Origin: [Pasteurella] aerogenes
GTDB lineage: Bacteria > Pseudomonadota > Gammaproteobacteria > Enterobacterales > Pasteurellaceae
Direction: 5' to 3'
DNA: 64,000 bases
Assembly (NCBI GenBank): GCA_900637275.1
Contig: LR134362.1
Location: 434,001-498,000 of the forward strand
A model generated the notes under the pieces. The model saw only the letters and a list, made by a program, of their open reading frames with translations. It ran no database searches and was not told where the DNA came from. Below, piece by piece: positions 33,625-41,941 of this stretch; the stretch's first letter is position 1; every line of letters starts with the position of its first letter. The translations under genes were made by a program, and so were the position numbers.

Positions 33625-35034
33625 ATGTTTAATTATATACAAAAAGAATTGGATAGCCTAATTAATCGTGGTTTTGACCGCACTTTGCGTCTGGCGGTCA
33701 CCGGATTAAGTCGTAGCGGGAAAACCGCGTTTATTACCAGCTTGATTAACCAATTATTACATATTAATCGCGTGGATAATCATCATATTCCATTATTTGA
33801 ACCGGCGCGTAATTTATCGATTACCGGTGTAAAACGTATTGGGCAATTGGATTTGAAAATCCCACGCTTTGATTATGAGGGAAATTTACAAGATCTCATG
33901 GCGGATCCGCCGCAATGGTGCCAATCGACACGCGGCGTCAGCGAAACTCGCCTAGCAATTCGTTATCAACGCCAGCAAGGCTTAATGCGCCATCTCAAAG
34001 AGCAAGGCACATTATACTTGGATATTTTTGATTATCCCGGCGAATGGTTATTGGATTTACCGTTATTGGATTTGAGTTATCAGCAATGGTCTTTAGAGCA
34101 ACAACAGTTGTTTAAAGGAATGCGTGCTGACATTGGCGCCGATTGGTTAGCACAATTAAAATTATTAGATTTAAGCGCACCTGCCGATGAAGATGTGCTA
34201 GCTAAAATTACCAAAGCTTACACCGCCTATTTACTGCAATGCAAACAACAAGGCTTGCATTTTATCCAACCGGGGCGTTTTGTTTTACCCGGTGAATTGG
34301 AAGGCGCTCCGGCGTTACAATTTTTCCCTTTATCACATTTAAGCACCGAGCAATGGCAGCAACTTAAACAACAAGCCAATGCAGGCAGCTACTTCTCCGT
34401 ATTGCAGAAACGCTATGATTATTACAGCCGCCATATTGTCAAAGGATTTTATCAGGATTATTTTTCCACCTTTGACCGCCAAGTGATTTTAGCCGATTGT
34501 TTGACCCCGCTTAACCACAGTCGTCAAGCGTTTTTGGATATGCAAGAAGGTTTGCAGCAATTATTTAAGAATTTCCACTATGGTAAACGCACCTTGCTTA
34601 ATCGATTATTCTCGCCGCGTATTGATAAACTGATGTTTATTGCGACCAAAGCTGATCACATCACCAGCGATCAACTACCGAATTTGGTTAGCTTAATGCG
34701 TCAATTGGTGCAAGAAGGCGGGCGTTATGTGGAATATGAGGGGATTCAAACGGAATATACCGCCATTGCAGCCATTCGTGCCACGCAACAGTTGAACATC
34801 ACGCAAAATGGACAACAATTTAAGGCAATTCAAGGCATTCGTTCCAGCGATAAACAAAAAGTGACCCTTTATCCCGGATCCGTGCCAAGCCGCTTGCCCA
34901 CAGCGGATTTTTGGGTGCAACAGAAATATGAATTTGATCAATTTGAACCGCAACGCTTAGAATCGGGCGAAAACCTACCGCACTTACGCATGGACGCGGT
35001 ATTGCAATTTTTATTAGCGGATAAATTAGATTAA
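33625..35034 (+). CDS. ycjX: YcjX family P-loop protein
   Basis: GTPase-like protein of the DUF463 family, part of the phage-shock-associated ycjXF-tyrR cluster in enterics; its role is not known. The 469-residue product has a P-loop GLSRSGKTAFITSLINQLL near residue 30, and LYLDIFDYPGEWLLDLPL with the Walker B-like acidic pair. MFIATKADHITSDQLP contains a TKAD base-recognition motif. No membrane helix is evident. ycjF follows 26 bp downstream. Confidence 0.92.
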   Translation: MFNYIQKELDSLINRGFDRTLRLAVTGLSRSGKTAFITSLINQLLHINRVDNHHIPLFEPARNLSITGVKRIGQLDLKIPRFDYEGNLQDLMADPPQWCQSTRGVSETRLAIRYQRQQGLMRHLKEQGTLYLDIFDYPGEWLLDLPLLDLSYQQWSLEQQQLFKGMRADIGADWLAQLKLLDLSAPADEDVLAKITKAYTAYLLQCKQQGLHFIQPGRFVLPGELEGAPALQFFPLSHLSTEQWQQLKQQANAGSYFSVLQKRYDYYSRHIVKGFYQDYFSTFDRQVILADCLTPLNHSRQAFLDMQEGLQQLFKNFHYGKRTLLNRLFSPRIDKLMFIATKADHITSDQLPNLVSLMRQLVQEGGRYVEYEGIQTEYTAIAAIRATQQLNITQNGQQFKAIQGIRSSDKQKVTLYPGSVPSRLPTADFWVQQKYEFDQFEPQRLESGENLPHLRMDAVLQFLLADKLD

Positions 35035-35060
35035 CGGATAACCAAGGAAAACCGAAAGAA

Positions 35061-36143
35061 ATGATGCAAAAACAAATTTTTGAACAAAATGATGCTCATG
35101 TTGAAACGCTTGATGACGAGTTTACGCCAAAAAAAGAATTTGATTTGAGCAATGCGAAAGTTGAAGTGGACAACACCGAGGCACCAGAAGCGGAATGGAT
35201 CACGGAAAATTTTACGCAAATTGCCCATCCTAAACCGCGTTGGTGGAAAAAATGCTTAGGATTGACCGCACTTTTATTTGGCGGCGCGACCATTGCCCAA
35301 TCGGTGCAATGGTTAATTGACACTTGGCAACAACATCAATGGATTTATTTCGCCTTTGCTTTGGTGGGATTTGTGGTAGTGATGTTGGGCATTGCCGCGA
35401 TTGTGAAAGAATGGCGCCAATTGGCAAAACTTAAACGACGGATGCAATTGCAACAACAAAGTGGGCGTTTGATGTTAGAAAGTGCGGTCGATTTTTCATC
35501 TGATTTGCAAACGGCGGAACAAGGAGAAAAACTTTGTTTGGAGATCGCGCAAAATATGAAACTGGATGCGCAATCGATCACAATGCAACAATGGAAACGG
35601 CAATTAAACGACAGTTATTCTGCGCAAGAAGTGGCGCATTTATTTAGTCAAACCGTGTTAAAACCGTTGGATGTACAAGCAAAAAAATTAATCGCGAAAA
35701 GCGCGTTGGAATCGGCGGTGATCGTTTCTGTAAGTCCGTTGGCGGTGGTGGATATGTTTTTTATGGCATGGCGAAATATTCGTTTAATCAATCGCTTAGC
35801 CAGATTATATGGGATTGAATTAGGTTATATTAGTCGCCTTCGTTTATTGCGTATGGTGTTTTTAAATATGGTGTTTGCCGGCGCGACCGAAGTGGTACAG
35901 GATATTGGTATGGATTGGTTATCGCAAGATGTGACTGCAAAATTATCCGCCCGTATCGCACAAGGGATCGGCGTGGGATTATTAACTGCTCGTTTAGGCA
36001 TTAAAGCGATGGAGTTTTGTCGTCCGTTGGTATTGAGCAAAGAGGAAAAATTGCGTTTAAGTACTATTCAAAAAGACTTATTAAGTCAATTGAAAACCAC
36101 GGTGTTGGGCGGCGAAAAAATCAAAGAGAAAACAAAAGTGTAA
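35061..36143 (+). CDS. ycjF: YcjF family inner-membrane protein (UPF0283, DUF697)
   Basis: 360-residue membrane protein of unknown function. A charged cytoplasmic N-terminus (1-65) is followed by two hydrophobic helices at about 70-90 and 98-120, a basic region, and the DUF697 domain with further hydrophobic stretches (SAVIVSVSPLAVVDMFFMAWRN broken by polar residues). The order ycjX-ycjF-tyrR is that of E. coli, where ycjXF is linked to the Psp response. No psp genes are here. Confidence 0.92.
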   Translation: MMQKQIFEQNDAHVETLDDEFTPKKEFDLSNAKVEVDNTEAPEAEWITENFTQIAHPKPRWWKKCLGLTALLFGGATIAQSVQWLIDTWQQHQWIYFAFALVGFVVVMLGIAAIVKEWRQLAKLKRRMQLQQQSGRLMLESAVDFSSDLQTAEQGEKLCLEIAQNMKLDAQSITMQQWKRQLNDSYSAQEVAHLFSQTVLKPLDVQAKKLIAKSALESAVIVSVSPLAVVDMFFMAWRNIRLINRLARLYGIELGYISRLRLLRMVFLNMVFAGATEVVQDIGMDWLSQDVTAKLSARIAQGIGVGLLTARLGIKAMEFCRPLVLSKEEKLRLSTIQKDLLSQLKTTVLGGEKIKEKTKV

Positions 36144-36220
36144 ATTTTTCTTGCCGATGCCTTTAAATGTTTACATGAAAAGCGTATCATGGAACAAGGA
36201 TAATATCGGGAGAATTATGT

Positions 36221-37168
36221 ATGCAAAGCAAAACCGTCTCTTTTGATGAGCTGATCGCAAAAAGTCATAAAATGCGAGCGGTGGTGGAAAATGCACGAAA
36301 ATTTGCCACTTTAAACGCACCACTTTTAATTCAAGGCGAAACCGGAACCGGAAAGGATTTGATCGCGCGCGCCTGCCATGAGGCGGGGACGAGACGCGAT
36401 AAAAAATTTATTGCGGTAAATTGTGCCGGTTTGCCAAGCGATGATGCGGAAAGCGAAATGTTCGGACGGGTAGATAAAGGCTATGAAAGCATTGGTTTTT
36501 TTGAATATGCCAACGGTGGCACGGTGTTGCTTGATGGTGTGGCGGAATTACCGTTGGTATTACAAGCCAAATTGTTGCGTTTTCTCAATGATGGTACCTT
36601 TCGTCGTGTTGGTGAAGAAAAAGAACATTTTGCTGATGTGCGGGTGATTTGTACTTCGCAAGTGCCACTGGCATGTTATGTTGAAGAAGGCAAAATGCGT
36701 GGTGATTTATTCCATCGTTTGAATGTCCTCAGTTTAACCATTCCTCCCTTGCGTGAACGTCCGGAAGATATTGAGGCGTTCGTTGTCCTTTTTATGCGCC
36801 AAATCTGTGAAAAACTCGCGATTTCTGAACCGCACTTTGATGAGGATGTTCTTCCTTTTCTTAAAACCTATCGTTGGCCGGGAAATGTGCGCGAACTTTA
36901 TAACGCCTTATTCCGTGCGTGTTCTTTAGCACAAGGCAATCGAATTCGTTGTGATGATCTTCATTTATCCGCACAACAGGAGATGGCGGTTAATATAGAA
37001 GAATTCGGTAATGAGACATTAGATCAAATTATGAGCAATTTCGAAGCCATGGTGTTGCGTCAATTTTATGAACAATATCCTAGCACCCGCAAACTCGCCG
37101 CCCGTCTCGGTGTCTCCCACACTGCCATTGCTAATAAATTAAAAACCTATGGAATAGGGAAGTCATAA
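36221..37168 (+). CDS. tyrR: Transcriptional regulator TyrR, short form
   Basis: Regulates aromatic amino acid synthesis and transport. Only the AAA+ domain and a C-terminal Fis-type helix-turn-helix are present (315 residues). The N-terminal ACT and PAS domains of the 513-residue E. coli protein are absent, as in H. influenzae. Walker A is GETGTGKDLIARA (residues 39-51); the sensor FRRVGEEKE, the arginine-rich RWPGNVREL, and SVSHTAIANKL-type HTH near residue 300 are visible. The GAFTGA loop needed to activate sigma-54 is replaced by YESIGFFE, so it probably works as a sigma-70 repressor. A likely target is tyrP at the left end. Confidence 0.93.
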   Translation: MQSKTVSFDELIAKSHKMRAVVENARKFATLNAPLLIQGETGTGKDLIARACHEAGTRRDKKFIAVNCAGLPSDDAESEMFGRVDKGYESIGFFEYANGGTVLLDGVAELPLVLQAKLLRFLNDGTFRRVGEEKEHFADVRVICTSQVPLACYVEEGKMRGDLFHRLNVLSLTIPPLRERPEDIEAFVVLFMRQICEKLAISEPHFDEDVLPFLKTYRWPGNVRELYNALFRACSLAQGNRIRCDDLHLSAQQEMAVNIEEFGNETLDQIMSNFEAMVLRQFYEQYPSTRKLAARLGVSHTAIANKLKTYGIGKS

Positions 37169-37248
37169 AGCATGGTACTTTTCTGTATGTAGCTCAAGAA
37201 ATGTGCAGTGGTTTTTTGTGAGTTTTCGCGATTACAACGAAGAAAAAG

Positions 37249-37273
37249 AGGCACGAGGATTTAGCTCGTGCCT
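37249..37273 (-). terminator. Terminator of aldA
   Basis: Perfect 9-bp stem AGGCACGAG / CTCGTGCCT with a 7-nt loop, followed on the minus strand by CTTTTTCTTC. It lies 25 bp past the aldA stop; tyrR ends 80 bp away on the other strand. Confidence 0.85.
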
Positions 37274-37297
37274 GTAGTTGCGTTGTGTTAACGGGCA

Positions 37298-38740
37298 TTA
37301 AATCTTGTCATCATATTGCAAATATACAACATGAGTTTGCAAATATTCTTCTAAGCCATGTTTTCCGTCTGCGCCGCCAATACCGGATTTACGCCAACCG
37401 GCGTGGAACCCTTGCATTGCTTCAAAGTTTTCGCGGTTTACATAGGTTTCGCCAAATTTTAAACGCGAAATAACTTTCATGGCTTTATTGATATTTTGCG
37501 TATAAACAGAGGAAGTTAAACCGTACTCGCAGTCATTTGCAAGCGCGATGGCTTCGTCCACCGTTTCAAAGGTGGCAACCGGGATCACGGGAGCGAAAAT
37601 TTCGGCGCGCAAAATATCCATTGAGTTATCCACGTTGTCAATCACGGTTGGTTCAAAATAAAAGCCTTTTCCCGGCAATGCCTTACCGCCAGTGAGTACT
37701 CGTCCACCAGCACTAACCGCCGCTTCAACCATAGATTTGGCATGTTCCAACCCTTGTTTATTGACCATCGGTCCCATATCTAAGGTTTCATCTTCCAACG
37801 GATTGCCTGCGCGTACTTTTTGCATCCGTTCAACTAATTTTTCGACAAATTGCGTTTTTATTTCTTGCTGTACGTAAACCCGCTCTGCACAGTTACACAC
37901 CTGTCCGGAATTAATTACGCGAGAGGCGACAATGGCATCTGCAGCTAAATCTAAATCCGCATCAGCAAAGACAATCGCTGGTGCTTTTCCGCCTAATTCT
38001 AAATTTACTTTGGTGATATTTTGGCTTGCTGCTTCCATCACTTTACGTCCCGCCGGCTCACTACCGGTTAAAGAAACTAAACCTACTTTAGGATTTGCCG
38101 CAAGCTCATGACCCACATCAGCGCCGGAACCATGCACAAGGTTAAATACCCCTTTTGGCAAGCCCACCGTATCCACTACTTCTGCAAACAATACTGCATT
38201 TATCGGTGAATCCACACTGGGTTTTAATACAATCGTATTACCTGTCACTAAGGCCGGCGCCATTTTTCGCGCGATAAGGAAAAATGGGAAATTCCATGGC
38301 AAAATACCAGTGGTCACGCCGATTGGTTTTTTGTAGAGAAAAATATGCTCATTCGGGCGATCACTTTGTAAAATTTCGCCTTCGTAACGACGTGCCCATT
38401 CGGACATATAATCCAGATAATCAGCGGTAAAATTAACCTCGACGCGCGACAGCGACAACACTTTTCCCATTTCGGAAGATATCACTTTAGCAATTTCTTC
38501 GGCTCGAGTACGAATACCGGCGGCGATTTGGCGTAAATAACCGGCGCGTTCAATTGCCGGCAAGGCTGCCCAGGATTCTTGCGCTGCCTCTGCGGCATCA
38601 ATTGCAGTTTGCGCATCGGCAACGGTGCCTTTGGTAACATTAGCAATGACTTCTTCTGTTGCCGGATTGAGAACATCAAAGGTTTTTCCGCTCGCAGAAA
38701 GGATAAATTCGCCATTAATATACATCGGTAACGTTTTCAT
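37298..38740 (-). CDS. aldA: Aldehyde dehydrogenase A (lactaldehyde/glycolaldehyde dehydrogenase)
   Basis: NAD-dependent oxidation of small hydroxy-aldehydes such as L-lactaldehyde, used in fucose and rhamnose breakdown in E. coli. The 480-residue product has the oxyanion Asn in LPWNFPFFLIARKMAP, the general base in LELGGKAPAIV, and the catalytic Cys in NSGQVCNCAERVYV. The C-terminal RENFEAMQGFHAGWRKSGIGG is characteristic of AldA. The ATG follows AAGGAGACGAGT. It is monocistronic with a near-ideal CRP site about 100 bp upstream. Related succinate-semialdehyde dehydrogenases are the alternative. Confidence 0.92.
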   Translation of the reverse strand: MKTLPMYINGEFILSASGKTFDVLNPATEEVIANVTKGTVADAQTAIDAAEAAQESWAALPAIERAGYLRQIAAGIRTRAEEIAKVISSEMGKVLSLSRVEVNFTADYLDYMSEWARRYEGEILQSDRPNEHIFLYKKPIGVTTGILPWNFPFFLIARKMAPALVTGNTIVLKPSVDSPINAVLFAEVVDTVGLPKGVFNLVHGSGADVGHELAANPKVGLVSLTGSEPAGRKVMEAASQNITKVNLELGGKAPAIVFADADLDLAADAIVASRVINSGQVCNCAERVYVQQEIKTQFVEKLVERMQKVRAGNPLEDETLDMGPMVNKQGLEHAKSMVEAAVSAGGRVLTGGKALPGKGFYFEPTVIDNVDNSMDILRAEIFAPVIPVATFETVDEAIALANDCEYGLTSSVYTQNINKAMKVISRLKFGETYVNRENFEAMQGFHAGWRKSGIGGADGKHGLEEYLQTHVVYLQYDDKI

Positions 38741-38838
38741 ACTCGTCTCCTTTTATTAGTTGATGAACAAATCGAATAGTTCCATTCTCGATTAATTGCT
38801 AAACAAAACAACAGAAATTTATTTTCTTGTTAAAAATT

Positions 38839-38854
38839 TGTGAAACTTGTCACA
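38839..38854 (-). promoter_or_regulatory. CRP site upstream of aldA
   Basis: TGTGA-AACTTG-TCACA is a perfect match to the CRP half-site pair, centred 106 bp before the aldA ATG. E. coli aldA is also CRP-controlled. No convincing -10 could be fixed. Confidence 0.72.
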
Positions 38855-38880
38855 AAATGACCGCACTTTTTGGGCATGAT

Positions 38881-38925
38881 AAATAAAAAAAATACCCGAT
38901 TTTTCAAATAGGTAAAAAAATCGGG
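38881..38925 (-). terminator. Terminator of pdxST
   Basis: On the minus strand CCCGATTTTT and AAAAATCGGG (38895-38904, 38916-38925) form a 10-bp stem followed by TATTTTTTTTATTT. Confidence 0.85.
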
Positions 38926-38952
38926 CATAACATACTTGTTATTTGCAGGTGT

Positions 38953-39531
38953 CTATAATAGATCTAAAAATAAGCGCATTACTGCTGGATTATCCGTCAA
39001 TTCCGGATGGAATGAGGCGGCAAGTAGCTTGCCTTGTTTCGCCAACACGATATTTTCCTTAAATTTCGCTAGCACTTCCACTTGTGGCGATAATACTTGC
39101 GTAATATAAGGCGCGCGAATAAATACCGCGGGGAACGGAGTGGCAATGCCTTTGATGTGTAGGTCCGTTTGAAAACTATCCACTTGACGCCCAAAAGCAT
39201 TGCGTTGCACGCAAATATCCATCAGTTTTAAATGTGCCGGCTCGTGATTTTCTAAGACTTTTGCTAATAAAATCATGCCAGCGCAGGTACCGAAAATACC
39301 TTTATTTTGTTGCGAAAATTGGCGAATAGCAGCAATAAATTGTTCATATCGCATTAATTTTCCCATAGCTGTACTTTCGCCACCCGGCAACACTAAACCA
39401 TCTAACTGCGCTAATTGTTCGGGGTGTTTGACTGCAATAGCAGTGGCACCCAGAGCGCGAATTTGTTGCATATGCTCGCTTACCGCGCCTTGCAAATCCA
39501 ATACGCCCACTGTTAAATGTGAATATGCCAT
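38953..39531 (-). CDS. pdxT: Pyridoxal 5'-phosphate synthase glutaminase subunit PdxT
   Basis: Releases ammonia from glutamine and channels it to PdxS for vitamin B6 synthesis. 192 residues, class I amidotransferase fold: GVLDLQGAVSEH at the N-terminus, LVLPGGESTAMGKL, the nucleophile Cys in GTCAGMILLAK and the His-Glu pair in SFHPELT. I start at MAYSHLTVG, one base after the pdxS stop codon, consistent with coupled translation; an upstream frame extension lies inside pdxS. Confidence 0.97.
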   Translation of the reverse strand: MAYSHLTVGVLDLQGAVSEHMQQIRALGATAIAVKHPEQLAQLDGLVLPGGESTAMGKLMRYEQFIAAIRQFSQQNKGIFGTCAGMILLAKVLENHEPAHLKLMDICVQRNAFGRQVDSFQTDLHIKGIATPFPAVFIRAPYITQVLSPQVEVLAKFKENIVLAKQGKLLAASFHPELTDNPAVMRLFLDLL

Positions 39532-39532
39532 T

Positions 39533-40420
39533 TTACCAACCACGATCTTGCATTCTTTCATTTGGCGCTAAGCGGGAAATTTCTAACCCTTTCATCGCCG
39601 CTCCTAAGCCTTCGGATAGCCGCGCAATCAGATCATAATCCTGATAATGGGTAGTGGCTTGTACGATAGCTTTGGCAAATTTTTCTGGATCTTCTGATTT
39701 AAAAATACCGGATCCGACAAACACACCGTCCGCCCCCAATTCCATCATCAATGCCGCATCTGCTGGAGTGGCAATACCGCCGGCAGCAAAATTGACTATT
39801 GGTAATTTGCCGAGTGATTTGATTTGTAATAATAATTCGAAAGGTGCGCCAAGATTTTTGGCTTCGGTCATCAATTCATCTTGGTTCATGGCGACAATTT
39901 TTCGTACTTGCGCATTGACTTTGCGCATATGGCGCACGGCTTCAACGATATTCCCGGTACCCGGTTCGCCTTTGGTACGCAGCATCGAGGCGCCTTCGCC
40001 GATACGACGCAAAGCCTCGCCTAAATCACGACAACCGCAGACAAAAGGCACGGTAAATTCGCTTTTTAACAAATGAAATTCTTCATCTGCCGGGGTCAGC
40101 ACCTCGCTTTCATCAATATAATCCACGCCCATAGCTTCTAAGACGCGCGCTTCTGTAATGTGACCGATACGCGCTTTCGCCATGACCGGAATAGAAACTG
40201 CGTTCATTACTTCTTTGACTATTTTTGGATTTGCCATGCGAGCCACGCCACCGGCGGCGCGAATATCCGAAGGTACTCTTTCCAATGCCATCACCGCAAC
40301 GGCGCCTGCGGCCTCTGCAATTTTTGCCTGTTCGGCATTGACCACGTCCATAATCACGCCGCCTTTTTGCATTTGTGCCATGCCACGTTTTACTACATCA
40401 GAACCTAAAATTGTCGTCAT
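39533..40420 (-). CDS. pdxS: Pyridoxal 5'-phosphate synthase subunit PdxS
   Basis: Makes PLP from ribose-5-phosphate, glyceraldehyde-3-phosphate and ammonia. 295-residue TIM-barrel protein with the catalytic Lys in PVMAKARIGH (near residue 80), EVLTPADEEFH, the second Lys in MLRTKGEPGTGN, and phosphate-binding NFAAGGIATPAD and GVFVGSGIF. This is the deoxyxylulose-independent pathway, absent from E. coli but present in H. influenzae. The ATG follows AGAGGAA. Divergent from the MocR-type gene pdxR, its probable regulator. Confidence 0.98.
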   Translation of the reverse strand: MTTILGSDVVKRGMAQMQKGGVIMDVVNAEQAKIAEAAGAVAVMALERVPSDIRAAGGVARMANPKIVKEVMNAVSIPVMAKARIGHITEARVLEAMGVDYIDESEVLTPADEEFHLLKSEFTVPFVCGCRDLGEALRRIGEGASMLRTKGEPGTGNIVEAVRHMRKVNAQVRKIVAMNQDELMTEAKNLGAPFELLLQIKSLGKLPIVNFAAGGIATPADAALMMELGADGVFVGSGIFKSEDPEKFAKAIVQATTHYQDYDLIARLSEGLGAAMKGLEISRLAPNERMQDRGW

Positions 40421-40455
40421 ATTTAATTCCTCTTTTTTTATATGGGTTTTATTTA

Positions 40456-40485
40456 TTGACTATTTTGAATAAGCTTAGGTATGAT
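40456..40485 (+). promoter_or_regulatory. Predicted pdxR promoter
   Basis: TTGACT and TATGAT with an 18-bp spacer give a start near 40492. This excludes a GTG at 40491 as a translation start and limits pdxR to the ATG at 40512 or GTG at 40524. The operator for PdxR should lie in this 90-bp gap. Confidence 0.55.
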
Positions 40486-40511
40486 TAAAAGTGTCAAATT
40501 TGATTATTTTA

Positions 40512-41930
40512 ATGGGGTCAGGTGTGAAAATTCTAAACTATCAATTAAATAAATCGCACTTTAAACCGCTGTATTTGCAGTTGTACGAACAAATTCGCGA
40601 GGCAATTTGTCAGCAGCAGTTTCGCTTTGGCGAGAAATTGCCGTCTAAACGCGAACTTAAGGATTATTTGCAAATTAGCCAAAATACCATCGAAAGTGCA
40701 TATGCTCAATTGGTTGCCGAAGGTTATATTGAACCCAAAGCGCGTCAGGGGTATTTCGTTTGTTTTCAGGCGGAATTGGAATTTACTACACAACGCAAAA
40801 TAAAAAGAACGAAAGAGGTTGTGCGTCCTACTAAAATCCATTTTGATTTCAATCCTAATCGCATCGATAGCAAGAATTTTCCGTTACAAATTTGGCGAAA
40901 GTGCGGTCGAAATTGCTTTAGTTTGCAAGGTGAAAATTTGTTAGGTTTAGGGGATAAGCAGGGCGATATGGCGCTACGTCGTGAAATTGCCGATTATTTA
41001 TTAGCCTCACGTGGCGTACATTGTGAGGCGGAACAAATTGTCATTGGTGCTGGCGTTGAGGGATGTTTACAACAATTTATCTTATTATTCAATCAATTAT
41101 ATCCGCAAAAAAATTTTCGTTATGCGATGGAAAAATATGGTTATGACAAAGTGGAAAAATTGTTTCAGTTGTATGATAAAGCGGTAATTAAATTGCCGAT
41201 TAACAGTGAAACCCGCGGGATTGATTTGCAAAATTTAGTGCAAAATGATGTGAATGTGGCGTATTTAACGCCGTCACACCTTTATCCATTTGGGCAAGTG
41301 TTATCCATTAGTCAGCGTCAACAGTTATTGGAATGGGCGAATGGTGCAGAAGATCGTTTTATCATTGAAGATGATTACGATAGCGAATTTCGTTACAAAG
41401 GTAAACCTATTCCATCGTTACAAGGGCTTGATTTACAAGGCAAAGTGATTTATCTCGGCTCTTTTTCTAAATTGATTATGCCGGGATTGCGCATCAGTTT
41501 TATGGTGATACCTAAATCGTTGCTTAGCGCCTATCATCAATATTGTGATTTTTTTCATTCTTCCGTTTCCCGCTTTGAGCAGCAACGTTTAACCAATTTT
41601 ATGCAACAAGGCGAATTTGCCAAGCATATTCAACGGATGCGCAAAATTTATCGTAAAAAGATGGAGTTATTGTGTCAATTATTGGCAAATTGCAAATCTA
41701 AAGTGCGTTATTATGGGGAACATTCTGGGTTTTATTTGCTGATTGAAATTCTTGAGCAAGAAAAAACGCAAGAAAAATTGACCGCACTTGCATTGCAACA
41801 GGGGATTGTGGTTTACCCGGTGGATTATGAGCAACGCCTCTTATTTTCTTTGGGCTTTGGCGATCTGTCAGAAAACCAATTGCAACAAGGGGTCAATTTA
41901 TTATTGGATATTTGGCAACTTAAATCATAA
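40512..41930 (+). CDS. pdxR: PdxR-like MocR family regulator (GntR HTH plus aminotransferase domain)
   Basis: MocR proteins join a GntR-type winged helix to a PLP-binding fold-type I aminotransferase domain; PdxR members control pdxST in response to PLP. The HTH covers about residues 15-80 with FKPLYLQLYEQIREAI and KRELKDYLQISQNTIESAYAQL. The PLP domain includes IIEDDYDSEFRY and YLGSFSKLIMPGLRISFM with the Schiff-base Lys. I use the ATG at 40512 (472 residues); a GTG four codons later has a slightly better ribosome site (GGGG). Divergence from pdxS supports the assignment. Confidence 0.87.
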   Translation: MGSGVKILNYQLNKSHFKPLYLQLYEQIREAICQQQFRFGEKLPSKRELKDYLQISQNTIESAYAQLVAEGYIEPKARQGYFVCFQAELEFTTQRKIKRTKEVVRPTKIHFDFNPNRIDSKNFPLQIWRKCGRNCFSLQGENLLGLGDKQGDMALRREIADYLLASRGVHCEAEQIVIGAGVEGCLQQFILLFNQLYPQKNFRYAMEKYGYDKVEKLFQLYDKAVIKLPINSETRGIDLQNLVQNDVNVAYLTPSHLYPFGQVLSISQRQQLLEWANGAEDRFIIEDDYDSEFRYKGKPIPSLQGLDLQGKVIYLGSFSKLIMPGLRISFMVIPKSLLSAYHQYCDFFHSSVSRFEQQRLTNFMQQGEFAKHIQRMRKIYRKKMELLCQLLANCKSKVRYYGEHSGFYLLIEILEQEKTQEKLTALALQQGIVVYPVDYEQRLLFSLGFGDLSENQLQQGVNLLLDIWQLKS

Positions 41931-41941
41931 GTCAGTTTAAT

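Noticed and set aside
36139..36156. TyrR autoregulatory box before tyrR
   Set aside because: Only the TGTAAA half is present, and it overlaps the ycjF stop codon; the second half does not match.
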